The notes below the pieces were generated by a model. It did not search any database, had not been told where the DNA came from, and worked only from the letters and a program-made list of their open reading frames with translations. From Betaproteobacteria bacterium (lineage in GTDB: Bacteria; Pseudomonadota; Gammaproteobacteria; Burkholderiales; Usitatibacteraceae): DNA of 64,000 nucleotides. Where the stretch lies: contig JADKJR010000009.1 in the NCBI GenBank assembly GCA_016720925.1, forward strand, positions 62,001 to 126,000, given 5' to 3'. The translations under genes were made by a program, and so were the position numbers. Shown piece by piece: positions 41,934 to 50,763 of the stretch (its first letter is position 1; each line of letters starts with the position of its first letter).

Positions 41934-43547
41934 TCAGCCTGCCGGATTCAGTGTTTTGGCAAATGTCGGGCTGCGGCGGTGCCGGGTTGCTTGCTCATAG
42001 GCAAAAGCCAAGCGAATCAACGTGGCCTCGCTCCATGCCGCGCCAACAAACGACATACCGACCGGCAAACCGCGAACAAAACCGGCCGGGACAGTGATGT
42101 GCGGATAGCCGGCCACGGCGGCGGGAGAACTGAAGCTGACACCACCCGGATCGCCGCGAATGAGATCCGTCAGTGAGGCCGGTGGACCGCTCGGCGCGAC
42201 CAGTGCATCGAGCCGGTGTTCTTTCAGTATCTGATCCAGCCCTTCGGCGCGCGCGTAGCGGTGATTATTGGCCAGCGCGTCAAGGTACTCCTGGCTGTCG
42301 AGTCCGCCCTTCGCTTCCGCGCGCAGGAAATACTCTTGACCGAAAAATGGCAACTCGCGATCGCGGTGTTTTTCGTTGAAATCGATCAGGTCTTTCAGCG
42401 TCATGATTGCCGACCCCGGCGCAAATTCAGCCAGGTATGCCGCCATATCCGCCTTGAGTTCATAGAGCAATACGTCCAGCTCGGTTTGGCCATACTTGCC
42501 AGCGTTTGGTATCTCGACCGGGTCAATCAGAATGGCTCCTTTGGCACGTAGCACCACCAGCGCTTCTTCGACCACGGCGGAGGCGAGATCGTTGCGTCCA
42601 CCGAAGTTGGCGCGCACCACGCCGATGCGTGCGCCTTTCAGGCCATCGGCATCGAGGAACTTGGTGTAGTCCTTCGTGCGAGTGGTGGCTTCACGCGTTG
42701 CGTCATCGCGTGGATCGCTACCCGCGATCACGCTCAACAGTGCCGCGGCATCGGCAACCGTGCGCGCCATGGGACCGGCGGTATCCTGCGAATGCGAAAG
42801 CGGGATGATGCCATTACGGCTGATCAGGCCCACGGTCGGTTTGAAGCCCACCAGGCCATTGACATTGGCGGGCGAAATGATCGAACCATCGGTTTCCGTA
42901 CCGACCGCCACAGCGGCCAGGCTTGCGGCGATCGATGCGGCGGAACCCGAACTGGACCCACTGGCGTTGCGATCGAGCGCGTAGGGATTGCGGGTCAATC
43001 CTCCGCGCGCACTCCAGCCGGATGTGGAGCGCGTCGAGCGCAGGTTGGCCCATTCGCTCAGATTGGTCTTCCCAAGAATGACCGCGCCGGCGTCGCGCAA
43101 TCGGGTAACCAGAAACGCATCACGCGGCGGCTTCACGCCCATCAATGCCAGCGAGCCGGCAGTGGTTTGCATGTTGTCGGCGGTCGCGATATTGTCCTTC
43201 AGTAGCACCGGGATGCCGTGCAGCGGGCCGCGCAGTCCCTTCGTCTTGCGTTCCTTGTCGAGCGCCGCGGCAATTTTCATCGCATCGGGATTCAGTTCGA
43301 TGATGGAATTGATGCGCGGGCCGGATTTGTCGATTGCCTTGACGCGTGCCAGGTATGCCTTCACCAGCGAAACCGATGTGAGCTTGCCGGATTGCATCGC
43401 GGCCTGCAGATCGGTCACGCTCGCTTCAATGACATTGAATGCGGTTTTCTTGCCTGACGCTGCCTTCGTTGCCATGGCTGCTCCCTCGATTGCCGTCCCC
43501 AGCCCGGCACCCGCCATGCCGATGCGCATGAAGTCCCTGCGATTCAT
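41934..43547 (-). CDS. Tat-exported amidase (amidase-signature family)
   Basis: A 537-residue enzyme. The twin-arginine leader MNRRDFMRIGMAGAGLG is followed by the amidase-signature domain with catalytic Lys in PVLLKDNIATAD and the Ser-rich loop NASGSSSGSAA. The C-terminal VAGYPHITVPAGFVRGLPVG completes the family. It hydrolyses amides in the periplasm; the substrate is unknown. The ATG at 43547 begins the Tat signal. Confidence 0.88.
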   Translation of the reverse strand: MNRRDFMRIGMAGAGLGTAIEGAAMATKAASGKKTAFNVIEASVTDLQAAMQSGKLTSVSLVKAYLARVKAIDKSGPRINSIIELNPDAMKIAAALDKERKTKGLRGPLHGIPVLLKDNIATADNMQTTAGSLALMGVKPPRDAFLVTRLRDAGAVILGKTNLSEWANLRSTRSTSGWSARGGLTRNPYALDRNASGSSSGSAASIAASLAAVAVGTETDGSIISPANVNGLVGFKPTVGLISRNGIIPLSHSQDTAGPMARTVADAAALLSVIAGSDPRDDATREATTRTKDYTKFLDADGLKGARIGVVRANFGGRNDLASAVVEEALVVLRAKGAILIDPVEIPNAGKYGQTELDVLLYELKADMAAYLAEFAPGSAIMTLKDLIDFNEKHRDRELPFFGQEYFLRAEAKGGLDSQEYLDALANNHRYARAEGLDQILKEHRLDALVAPSGPPASLTDLIRGDPGGVSFSSPAAVAGYPHITVPAGFVRGLPVGMSFVGAAWSEATLIRLAFAYEQATRHRRSPTFAKTLNPAG

Positions 43548-43865
43548 TGTGCCCACCCCCGGATTTTCTGTGTGGCCAAGTATAGCCGTGCGATTTGGGC
43601 CGATGTCTGCCTGGCGCCGGAAAGTTGCCCTTCGCCGTTTGACGCGTGATACGCCAGAAAAATGAACGAAGTCCATCCCTCGATTGCGGTATCACATGAA
43701 TGCGCTTTGCAAACATAATGGGAGTTGAGTAGCGCCATAAGGTGTAGTCTCAAGGGCCCAGCCCGAAGTCGGTTTGGCATATGGCGGGCGCGAGGCGAGA
43801 TAGAACACATTCGAACCACGACGCAAATCGTCGCGTCATTTAATTGCCCTTTGTCAGGACGCACC
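43548..43865. other. Divergent intergenic region, amidase / receiver gene
   Basis: 318 bp with no credible gene. It must contain the promoters of both divergent genes. I see no palindrome-family copy, strong hairpin or clear sigma70 promoter. Confidence 0.4.
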
Positions 43866-44285
43866 ATGCATATTGTTCGCAAAAGGTTCAGAGAGGCTCC
43901 AGTCGCCGCGCCCGCGGAGAAACAGCCGCAGATTCTCTACATTGACGACGACCCGGTAATGGTGGAACTTTTTACGTACATGCTGCAACGGCGTGGTTAC
44001 CGTGTGGTCGGTCACGTAAATCCGTTCACCGCGCTACAGGCATTGCGCGCCGATCCGTCCGCCTATGACCTGGTGGTGGTCGATCAGGAAATGCCGGCGA
44101 TGTCCGGGCTGCAAGTCGCACTGGAAGTGCGCAGCATTCGCCCGAACCTGCCGGTCACGCTGGCGTCGGGCTTTATCACCGAGGCATTGCGATTGCAGGC
44201 GAGCCGCGCCGGTGTGCGCGAAGTCGTGTTCAAGCCGGAGGCGATGAAAGATATCTACCAGGTGGCTGATCGCGTGCTGGGATGA
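43866..44285 (+). CDS. Single-domain response regulator (receiver)
   Basis: A 139-residue CheY-like protein. The acidic pair is in LYIDDDPVMV, the phospho-accepting Asp in LVVVDQEMP, and the Lys in REVVFKPEAM; the usual Thr/Ser switch is Ser in LASGF. There is no output domain and no adjacent kinase. It probably works in a phosphorelay with a hybrid kinase elsewhere. Confidence 0.88.
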   Translation: MHIVRKRFREAPVAAPAEKQPQILYIDDDPVMVELFTYMLQRRGYRVVGHVNPFTALQALRADPSAYDLVVVDQEMPAMSGLQVALEVRSIRPNLPVTLASGFITEALRLQASRAGVREVVFKPEAMKDIYQVADRVLG

Positions 44286-44401
44286 TGTCCTGGCATGGCC
44301 GCCATGGCGCCATGCCACAATTGGAACCTGTCATCACAATGCCGGGCCAAGCCGTTGGAACTGTTGCGACGCGCGCTGCGCGGAACTAACGGAGGCTTGC
44401 G

Positions 44402-44908
44402 ATGAAATGCACGATGGGTGTGGTCTTTTCACTGATGGTTTCCACAACATTCGCCGCGCAGGATCCGGCGGTCGCGTTGAATCCGCGCATCGATGCACAG
44501 GCATTTCTGGCGGTGACGCAAGAGGCGTTGCGGCATCGTGAAGGGCGGCGAATCAGTGAAGACGATTTCCTGCGCATGAGTGGTGAGCCCGGCACCGTGA
44601 TTCTTGATGCGCGCAGCAGCGAAAAATATCGCGAACTGCATGTCGATGGCGCGCTTAACCTGAGCTTTCCCGACATCACCGAGGCTAGCCTGGCGCGATT
44701 TATCCCCGACAAGCGCACGCGCGTACTGATCTACTGCAACAACAATTTTACGAACGCGGAAGGCGCGTTTCCCGGCAAATTGCCATCGGCCTCGCTCAAT
44801 CTTTCCACATTTGCGGCGCTTTTTAACTATGGATATCGAAACGTCATGGAACTGGCACCGCTCGTTGATGCGAAGAAAACCCGGCTCAAACTGGTCTCGA
44901 ATCGTTGA
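44402..44908 (+). CDS. Exported rhodanese-domain protein
   Basis: A 168-residue protein with a signal peptide (to TTFAAQD) and a rhodanese fold: GTVILDARSSEKYRELHVDG and the active-site loop VLIYCNNNFTNAE with the catalytic Cys. Exported rhodaneses move sulfane sulfur or act in thiol repair. It is followed by a strong hairpin at 44978. Confidence 0.83.
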   Translation: MKCTMGVVFSLMVSTTFAAQDPAVALNPRIDAQAFLAVTQEALRHREGRRISEDDFLRMSGEPGTVILDARSSEKYRELHVDGALNLSFPDITEASLARFIPDKRTRVLIYCNNNFTNAEGAFPGKLPSASLNLSTFAALFNYGYRNVMELAPLVDAKKTRLKLVSNR

Positions 44909-44977
44909 AGTGCGGTTGCCGAATTTCCGGTCGACCGCGCAAGTGACAAAAGAATTTGTAAAGAGTGGTCGAATCAG

Positions 44978-45009
44978 CCAGCACGGCGGACCGAGGTCCG
45001 CCGTGCTGG
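44978..45009. terminator. Hairpin after the rhodanese gene
   Basis: CCAGCACGGCGGAC against GTCCGCCGTGCTGG forms a perfect stem of 14 bp with a tight loop, followed only by TTTG. It probably terminates or stabilises the rhodanese transcript. Confidence 0.6.
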
Positions 45010-45020
45010 TTTGATGCGGT

Positions 45021-45088
45021 GAAACCCTAGTACTGGCGAGGCTTCTGGCGGCATTTCGGCCAGGAAACCCCGCCAGTGCTAGGGTTTC
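45021..45088. repeat. Palindromic intergenic repeat, copy 7 (symmetric)
   Basis: GAAACCCTAGTACTGGCGAGG on the left pairs with CCCCGCCAGTGCTAGGGTTTC on the right, and an inner stem is TTCTGGC/GCCAGGAA. The arms read CCCTAG/CTAGGG where copy 4 has CTCAAG/CTTGAG, so both arms changed together. Confidence 0.85.
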
Positions 45089-45192
45089 ATACCCTGATAC
45101 CTGCTTTGCGTTGTCGTCTTATCATGCGATTCTCCCAATTGCCTGCAACGATGCTTTGTTGCGAGTGAGCGTGCGGTGCAAAGAGAAGCTGA

Positions 45193-45435
45193 TTAGTTCG
45201 AGGCAAGGAAGATATTGGCTTCGCGCGATGCAGTCACCACGATTGTGTCCATCCGGGTAACTTCGAAGCGCGGCGCGGCCACCACGATTGCTTCCATTTG
45301 TTGCACGGTTTCGTGATTTGCGCGTGCATCGCTGCTGTTGACCATTGAACCAACGATGGCGATGAAGGTGGCGGCAAGTACGGCGGCGGCGGCAACGTTG
45401 TCTTTCAAATTGGCTTTGGTGTAATTGGTGTTCAT
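45193..45435 (-). CDS. Small exported protein with two TonB-box-like repeats (copy B)
   Basis: An 80-residue paralogue of the protein at 39455: the N-terminus MNTNYTKANLKDNVAAAAV aligns with MKTNFTRSNKDNIATAALV, then a hydrophobic segment, then MEAIVVAAPR and MDTIVVTASR. AGGAGATAAAC gives a strong RBS. Conservation of the two motifs in two separate loci points to function, possibly interaction with TonB or with receptors (speculation). Confidence 0.65.
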   Translation of the reverse strand: MNTNYTKANLKDNVAAAAVLAATFIAIVGSMVNSSDARANHETVQQMEAIVVAAPRFEVTRMDTIVVTASREANIFLASN

Positions 45436-45705
45436 GTTTATCTCCTGGTTGTTTGGGTTCGGTACTGCGCTGTTGATGACGTCACTGTAGTTAAAGGCTC
45501 ACATGCGCTCAAACGGATTGCGACGAAATGGAGAAAAAGGCGTGCGAATGCGCTAAAAGCGCGACTGTCTCGGTTGTGGTTCGGGTTTGGTTGAGTTTTT
45601 TTGGGGCGACCTGGTCGCGCGAATTGCGCGATGCCGCGCGCGCGCATGGAACAAAAAACTTCTGCCGTTATCGAATTGACATCGTTTTCAACTTTCCGGA
45701 CAAAC

Positions 45706-46698
45706 ATGCGGACACCCCCACCACTTGACAGGCGAGAATTCCTGCAAACGCTGTCGCGTGCGAGTGCCTTGATGGCGGTGCCTGAAGCCGTGTGGGCCTC
45801 GGGTCCGCGCATCGACAGGCCGCTTGTACATATGCGCGCCATCCCCGTCAGCGGCGAACGGATTCCAGTCGTCGGCATGGGTTCATGGCTGACATTCAAT
45901 GTCGCCGGTAACGGCAATGCAGGCGTGAGGGTCGATGCGTTGAGGGCGGTATTGCAGACGTTCCTTGATCGGGGCGGCGCGCTGATCGACACCTCACCCA
46001 TGTATGGTTCATCCGAGCAGGTCATCGGTGAATTGCTGCGGCCCGGCGCCAGTGCCGTTGTGGGGAGGGAGCGGGTGTTTGCGGCAACAAAGGTATGGAC
46101 GATGGGCGAGGCGGCGGGACGCGGGCAGATGGAGGACTCGTTTGCGCTGTGGCGGGCAGGGAACGGCGCATTCCCGGGCAACCCGGTTTTTGACCTGCTG
46201 CAAATCCACAACATGATGGATTGGCAAACACATCTTCGGACGTTGAAGACGTGGAAGGCCGAAGGACGTATTCGTTATATCGGCATCACGACGTCACACG
46301 GCAGCCGTTCCGATGACCTCGAGGCCGCGATGAAACGCGAGCGTTTCGATTTTGTGCAGTTCACCTATAACCTGTCGGATCGGTCGGTGGAATCGCGCCT
46401 GTTGCCGCTGGCGCGAGAGCGTGGTGCGGCCGTGATTGTCAATCGGCCGTTTGACGGCGGCGGCCTGTTTCGCCGGATACGAGGAAAGCCCCTACCAGCG
46501 TGGGCGGATGAATTTGGCTGCAAAACCTGGGCGGATTACTTTCTGAAATTCATCGTCTCGCACCCAGCCGTGACTTGCGCGATACCGGCCACGTCGCAAG
46601 CGACGCACATGGCGGAGAACATGAAGGCGCTACTTGGCGAACTTCCCGATGAGGGTATGCGTCGACGAATGGCAGAGAATTGGGATAGATCTGCGTAG
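45706..46698 (+). CDS. Tat-exported aldo/keto reductase
   Basis: A 330-residue enzyme. The leader PLDRREFLQTLSRASALMA is a Tat signal. The TIM-barrel core shows ALIDTSPMYGSSE (catalytic Tyr), VFAATKVW (Lys) and LLQIHNMMDW (His). It reduces aldehydes or ketones with NADPH if the cofactor is available, or acts as a moonlighting periplasmic protein. The ATG at 45706 starts the Tat signal; upstream frame extension is not needed. Confidence 0.83.
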   Translation: MRTPPPLDRREFLQTLSRASALMAVPEAVWASGPRIDRPLVHMRAIPVSGERIPVVGMGSWLTFNVAGNGNAGVRVDALRAVLQTFLDRGGALIDTSPMYGSSEQVIGELLRPGASAVVGRERVFAATKVWTMGEAAGRGQMEDSFALWRAGNGAFPGNPVFDLLQIHNMMDWQTHLRTLKTWKAEGRIRYIGITTSHGSRSDDLEAAMKRERFDFVQFTYNLSDRSVESRLLPLARERGAAVIVNRPFDGGGLFRRIRGKPLPAWADEFGCKTWADYFLKFIVSHPAVTCAIPATSQATHMAENMKALLGELPDEGMRRRMAENWDRSA

Positions 46699-46720
46699 CA
46701 GCGTGCAGTCCGGCCTGATT

Positions 46721-46795
46721 GTCAAACGCTAGCACTGGCGCGGTTCTCCGCGATAAAAACCGCCAGAGGCCGCGCCAGCGCTTGACTTTTTCTAT
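46721..46795. repeat. Palindromic intergenic repeat, copy 8 (symmetric, with U-tract)
   Basis: The left arm GTCAAACGCTAGCACTGGCGCGG pairs partly with GGCCGCGCCAGCGCTTGAC, followed by TTTTTCTATTTCTTT. The U-rich tail makes this copy look like a Rho-independent terminator for the aldo/keto reductase gene. Confidence 0.75.
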
Positions 46796-46860
46796 TTCTT
46801 TAACCTGTTCAAAACCCTATATATCGCCGTCCCGGCGGTGCAATAGCCAAATTTCTTTGG

Positions 46861-47382
46861 TTAGCCACCTTGCTTTGGCGCCACTAGCGTTTTCTTGAAC
46901 CACCGATCGATCATTTGTTTTTCATATCGCAGACTTTCACCTGAGCTGTAGCGGTTGTAGCCTTGAAGATACGACATGTCGGCGATGCGTTCTTCGCCGC
47001 TTTTCAGCACTTTTCCTTGGCTTTCCAGGCTATAGCGCAAGGTGATGATGGGCCAATCGGCGCTGCCGCGCAGGATACGCAAGTCCTGCGTCAGTCGCGT
47101 GCTTGGCTCAATGCGCCCGGCGAGATCGATATCCAGAACGTCAACCTTCAGGTCTTGTCCCGCGGGCAGGGTTGCGCCAAGGGTGTCGAAGTGTTTCTGC
47201 AAGTCTGCCATTACATTCTCCTTGTCACGGGAGTTAAATGGCATGTCGGCGTACTTGTCCGGTTGAATGAATGTGACAGTCACGCTGGCGTTTGCAGTGC
47301 CGAGCAGCGCCAATGCTACAGCGAGCGATAAAGGTAATAAAGGTAATGAAGGCAATAAAGACAAAATTGAAGTGGATTTCAT
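46861..47382 (-). CDS. DUF3016 exported protein
   Basis: A 173-residue protein with a signal peptide (hydrophobic stretch, TANA-SVT). The core VTVTFIQPDKYADMPFNS, LPAGQDLKVDVLDIDLAGRIEP and WPIITLRYSLESQGKVLKSGEE matches DUF3016, a periplasmic family of unknown function. AAAGGAGTGACC precedes the ATG at 47382. Confidence 0.8.
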   Translation of the reverse strand: MKSTSILSLLPSLPLLPLSLAVALALLGTANASVTVTFIQPDKYADMPFNSRDKENVMADLQKHFDTLGATLPAGQDLKVDVLDIDLAGRIEPSTRLTQDLRILRGSADWPIITLRYSLESQGKVLKSGEERIADMSYLQGYNRYSSGESLRYEKQMIDRWFKKTLVAPKQGG

Positions 47383-47545
47383 GGTCACTCCTTTCAGCAG
47401 GATCGTGAAACGAACTTTCATGTTACTCCCGCCAAGTCAGACCATGATTCCAGATTTTGGTTTGATGGTTCGATCGATTTGGCAAGTAGGCGAACCTGCT
47501 GCGTGTCAGAATTGCGAATATTCAGGGAAATGACAGGAGATTGGC

Positions 47546-48319
47546 GTGAGCGCAAAGGAGCTTTTTGATTTGACCGGCAAGGTCGCATTGATCACTGGCG
47601 GTTCCCGCGGACTCGGGCTGCAAATTGCCCACGGCTACGGCGAAATGGGCGCGAAGCTTGCGCTGACGGCAAGGAAAACCGATGAACTGGAATCCGCGCG
47701 CAAAGAACTGGCCGGCAAGGGTTACGAGGTCGTTATCCATCCGAGCGATTTATCCAAACCTGAAACAATTGCGCCGATGGTTGACGCAGTGATTGCCCAC
47801 TTTGGCCGGATCGATATCCTGATCAACAATGCGGGCGCAACCTGGGGCGCACCTGCGGAAGAGTACTCACTCGACGCCTGGAACAAGGTGCTTAATACCA
47901 ATCTCACCGGCGCGTTTCTGGTTTCGCAGAAGGTGGGCGCCAAGAGCATGATTCCGAACAAGAGTGGGGCCATCATCAATGTGGCCTCGATTGCCGGATT
48001 TCGCGGACAAATGGGACCGATGCAGACCATTGCCTATAACACCAGCAAAGGCGGGCTGATCAATTTCACCCGGGCGCTCGCTGCCGAATGGGCGCAACAC
48101 GGCATTCGCGTCAATGCGATAGCACCGGGTTTCTTTCCGTCCAAAATGAGTGCTGGCTTGTTGAAGGTAATTGACAAGCAAATCCTCGCGATGACCCCAA
48201 TGGGTCGCTTGGGGGGCGATGAGGACCTGATGGGCCCGGCGATATTCCTGGCTTCCGCCGCCGCGAGCTACGTAACCGGGCACATCTTGTCGGTAGATGG
48301 CGGGATGATGGCCGTCTGA
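47546..48319 (+). CDS. Short-chain dehydrogenase/reductase
   Basis: A 257-residue SDR. The cofactor motif is ALITGGSRGLGLQIA, the NNAGA motif follows and the active site holds Ser and YNTSKGG (YxxxK). It resembles gluconate 5-dehydrogenase and related SDRs. A GTG start with AGGAG upstream is used. The gene lies directly upstream of the ribosomal operon but is separated by a promoter, so the link is positional only. Confidence 0.88.
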   Translation: MSAKELFDLTGKVALITGGSRGLGLQIAHGYGEMGAKLALTARKTDELESARKELAGKGYEVVIHPSDLSKPETIAPMVDAVIAHFGRIDILINNAGATWGAPAEEYSLDAWNKVLNTNLTGAFLVSQKVGAKSMIPNKSGAIINVASIAGFRGQMGPMQTIAYNTSKGGLINFTRALAAEWAQHGIRVNAIAPGFFPSKMSAGLLKVIDKQILAMTPMGRLGGDEDLMGPAIFLASAAASYVTGHILSVDGGMMAV

Positions 48320-48489
48320 CGGCGGCTGCGTACCAGGGCAAATCAAGGAAATCCCAGCCGAACTTTCGGCACGTAAGTCATTGCGATTAAACAGTTTTTA
48401 GTGAATGATCGCATTTCCCAACGCGCCGTCGCCGTTCGTCGGCCTTTCGCTGCCGGCGGGGAAGTCTTTGGCAAAAACAACGAAAGCTC

Positions 48490-48519
48490 TTGCGCACCGA
48501 TTCGAAATCGGGTTAAAAT
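48490..48519 (+). promoter_or_regulatory. Promoter of the spc ribosomal operon
   Basis: TTGCGC (48490-48495), an 18-bp spacer and TAAAAT (48514-48519) form a good sigma70 promoter in the 435-bp gap after the SDR gene. Transcription would start near 48526, giving a leader of about 230 nt before rplN. Confidence 0.65.
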
Positions 48520-48534
48520 CGCGCTCTTTGCTGC

Positions 48535-48559
48535 TTCAGCCGTGGCTTCGTCGGCTGAA
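48535..48559 (+). promoter_or_regulatory. Leader hairpin upstream of rplN
   Basis: TTCAGCCG (48535-48542) pairs with CGGCTGAA (48552-48559) across a 9-nt loop, near the expected 5-prime end of the transcript. It could bind a ribosomal protein for feedback control or stabilise the mRNA. Confidence 0.4.
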
Positions 48560-48754
48560 AGTCTGCTACAAAACGCCTTGCAAATCATCGCGGTGCGTAC
48601 TGCCCGAGCGTCAGCCGAAGCCGAAGTTAAGCGACCGGGCAAAAAGAAATTTTCTAACCTGTTGATCGTCTCCTCCAAGGGGCGATTGACATAAGACGGA
48701 TCCAAGACTGGCTGTTTCCACATCGGTGGTCGCGGCACAAGTTGGAGATAAAAA

Positions 48755-49123
48755 ATGATTCAGATGCAGTCGATTCTCGACGTCGCCGATAACACCGGCG
48801 CGCGGTCGGTGATGTGTATCAAGGTGCTCGGCGGCTCCAAGCGTCGCTATGCCGGCATCGGTGATGTCATCAAAGTCAGTATTAAATCCGCGCAGCCCCG
48901 TGGCCGCGTGAAAAAGGGCGAAGTTTATAACGCCGTGGTGGTTCGTACCGCCAAGGGTGTACGCCGTAACGATGGTTCGCTCATCAAGTTCGACGGCAAT
49001 GCCGCCGTGTTGCTGAATGCGAAGCTGGAGCCGATTGGCACCCGTATCTTTGGGCCGGTTACGCGCGAGTTGCGTAACGAGCGCTTCATGAAGATCGTGT
49101 CGCTGGCGCCGGAAGTATTGTAA
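48755..49123 (+). CDS. rplN: Ribosomal protein L14
   Basis: The 122-residue L14 opens MIQMQSILDVADNTGA and ends LAPEVL, full family length. It binds 23S rRNA near the subunit interface. It is the first gene of this ribosomal block; rpsQ and other S10-operon genes that usually precede rplN are absent. GGAGATAAAAA provides the RBS. Confidence 0.97.
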   Translation: MIQMQSILDVADNTGARSVMCIKVLGGSKRRYAGIGDVIKVSIKSAQPRGRVKKGEVYNAVVVRTAKGVRRNDGSLIKFDGNAAVLLNAKLEPIGTRIFGPVTRELRNERFMKIVSLAPEVL

Positions 49124-49133
49124 GGAGCCGATG

Positions 49134-49454
49134 ATGAGCAAGATCAAAAAAGGCGATCAGGTTGTCGTCCTCACAGGCAAAGACAAAGGCAAACGCGGCA
49201 CCGTGTTGCGCGTGGTTCCTGAGGTCGAGCGTGCCGTGGTGGAAGGCATCAATCGCGTCAAGAAACACGCCAAGCCGAACCCGATGAAGGGGATAACGGG
49301 CGGAATCGTCGAGAAGGAAATGCCGATTCACGTTTCCAATATCGCCATTTTCAATCCGGCGACCAGCAAAGCGGACCGCATTGGATACAAGACCCTGGAC
49401 GACAAGCGCAAAGTGCGAGTGTTTCGTTCCAACGGCGAAGTTGTCGACGCGTAA
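49134..49454 (+). CDS. rplX: Ribosomal protein L24
   Basis: A 106-residue KOW-domain protein (KKGDQVVVLTGKDKGKRGTV) that helps start 50S assembly. Two ATGs are adjacent (49131 and 49134); the second has better spacing from TAAGGAG (6 nt) and gives the usual MSKIKKGD start. It lies 10 bp after rplN. Confidence 0.96.
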   Translation: MSKIKKGDQVVVLTGKDKGKRGTVLRVVPEVERAVVEGINRVKKHAKPNPMKGITGGIVEKEMPIHVSNIAIFNPATSKADRIGYKTLDDKRKVRVFRSNGEVVDA

Positions 49455-49463
49455 GGATTAGAC

Positions 49464-50003
49464 ATGACTCGACTGCAAACACATTACAAGGAAGTTGTGG
49501 CGCCGGCGCTGATCAAGCAATTCGGCTACAAGTCCACGATGGAAGTTCCGCGCATCTCCAAGATCACCCTGAACATGGGTGTGGGCGAAGCGGTGGCCGA
49601 CAAGAAAATCATGGATCACGCCGTGGGCGACATGAAGAAGATCGCTGGCCAGAAGCCTGTCGTGACGCTGTCGAAGAAATCGATCGCCGGCTTCAAGATT
49701 CGCGACGGTTACCCGATCGGCTGCATGGTTACCCTGCGCGCGAATCGCATGTATGAATTCCTTGATCGCCTGATTACCGTGTCACTGCCGCGCGTGCGCG
49801 ACTTCCGCGGTATCTCGGGCCGCTCTTTCGATGGTCGTGGCAATTACAACATGGGCATTAAAGAGCAGATCATTTTCCCGGAAATCGAGTACGACAAGAT
49901 TGACGCATTGCGCGGCATGAATATCTCGATTACCACCACCGCGAAGACGGATGCAGAAGCCAAGGCATTGCTGGCGGCTTTCAAATTCCCGTTCCGAGGC
50001 TGA
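49464..50003 (+). CDS. rplE: Ribosomal protein L5
   Basis: The 179-residue L5, with LNMGVGEAVADKKIMDHA and IKEQIIFPEIEYDKID. It binds 5S rRNA and contacts P-site tRNA. It starts 9 bp after rplX, with AAGGATTAGAC upstream of the ATG. Confidence 0.97.
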   Translation: MTRLQTHYKEVVAPALIKQFGYKSTMEVPRISKITLNMGVGEAVADKKIMDHAVGDMKKIAGQKPVVTLSKKSIAGFKIRDGYPIGCMVTLRANRMYEFLDRLITVSLPRVRDFRGISGRSFDGRGNYNMGIKEQIIFPEIEYDKIDALRGMNISITTTAKTDAEAKALLAAFKFPFRG

Positions 50004-50025
50004 AAGGTTAAGTTCAAGGCACATC

Positions 50026-50331
50026 ATGGCTAAACTCGCTCTCATCAACCGTCAGGACAAACGCGAAAAGCTGGTCAAGAAGTTTTCGGCCAAGCGCGCG
50101 GCACTCCTGAAAATCATCAACGACCAAAGCATTCCGGAAGAAGATCGCTATCAGGCTCGCCTGAAGCTGCAAGCACTGCCGCGCAATGCCAACCCGACGC
50201 GCCTGCGCAATCGTTGTGCGCTTACCGGTCGGCCACGTGGCGTATATAGCAAGTTTGGCCTGGGTCGAAACAAATTGCGTGAAATCGCTATGCGCGGCGA
50301 AGTGCCGGGCCTGGTGAAAGCAAGCTGGTAA
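50026..50331 (+). CDS. rpsN: Ribosomal protein S14 (zinc-free form)
   Basis: A 101-residue S14 without the CXXC pairs of the short zinc-binding form; the end reads CALTGRPRGVYSKFGLGRNK. It assembles into the 30S head. The true start is the ATG at 50026 (MAKLALINRQ), 22 bp after rplE. Confidence 0.97.
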   Translation: MAKLALINRQDKREKLVKKFSAKRAALLKIINDQSIPEEDRYQARLKLQALPRNANPTRLRNRCALTGRPRGVYSKFGLGRNKLREIAMRGEVPGLVKASW

Positions 50332-50355
50332 CCGGAAAGCGGACGGAGACAAATT

Positions 50356-50751
50356 ATGAGCATGAGTGATCCGATCGCCGATATGCTGACTCGCATTCGT
50401 AATGCGCAGCAGTCGGAAAAGGTCGACGTGACAATGCCCGCTTCGAAAGTGAAGTCGGCCATTGCAAAGGTATTGAAGGACGAAGGCTACATTGAAGACT
50501 TCGCCATTCGTACCATCGAAGGCAAAAACGAACTGAACGTCAGCCTCAAGTATTACGCTGGCAAGCCGGTGATCGAAAAGATCGAGCGCATCTCGCGCCC
50601 TGGCCTGCGCGTGTACCGCGGACGTGAAGATATCAAACCCGTCATGAACGGACTGGGCGTGGCGATTGTATCCACCTCCCAGGGCGTCATGACCGATCGC
50701 AAAGCGCGTGCTACCGGTGTTGGTGGCGAAGTGCTCTGCATCGTGGTGTAA
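50356..50751 (+). CDS. rpsH: Ribosomal protein S8
   Basis: The 131-residue S8, with MSDPIADMLTRIRNAQ and the C-terminal STSQGVMTDRKAR. It binds the central domain of 16S rRNA; in E. coli it also represses the spc operon by binding near the rplE start. No clear mimic was identified here. Confidence 0.97.
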   Translation: MSMSDPIADMLTRIRNAQQSEKVDVTMPASKVKSAIAKVLKDEGYIEDFAIRTIEGKNELNVSLKYYAGKPVIEKIERISRPGLRVYRGREDIKPVMNGLGVAIVSTSQGVMTDRKARATGVGGEVLCIVV

Positions 50752-50763
50752 GGGGCGAACGAT

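Noticed and set aside
48401..48694. Possible small protein upstream of rplN
   Set aside because: It overlaps the sigma70 promoter and leader hairpin, has no RBS and has no recognisable sequence.
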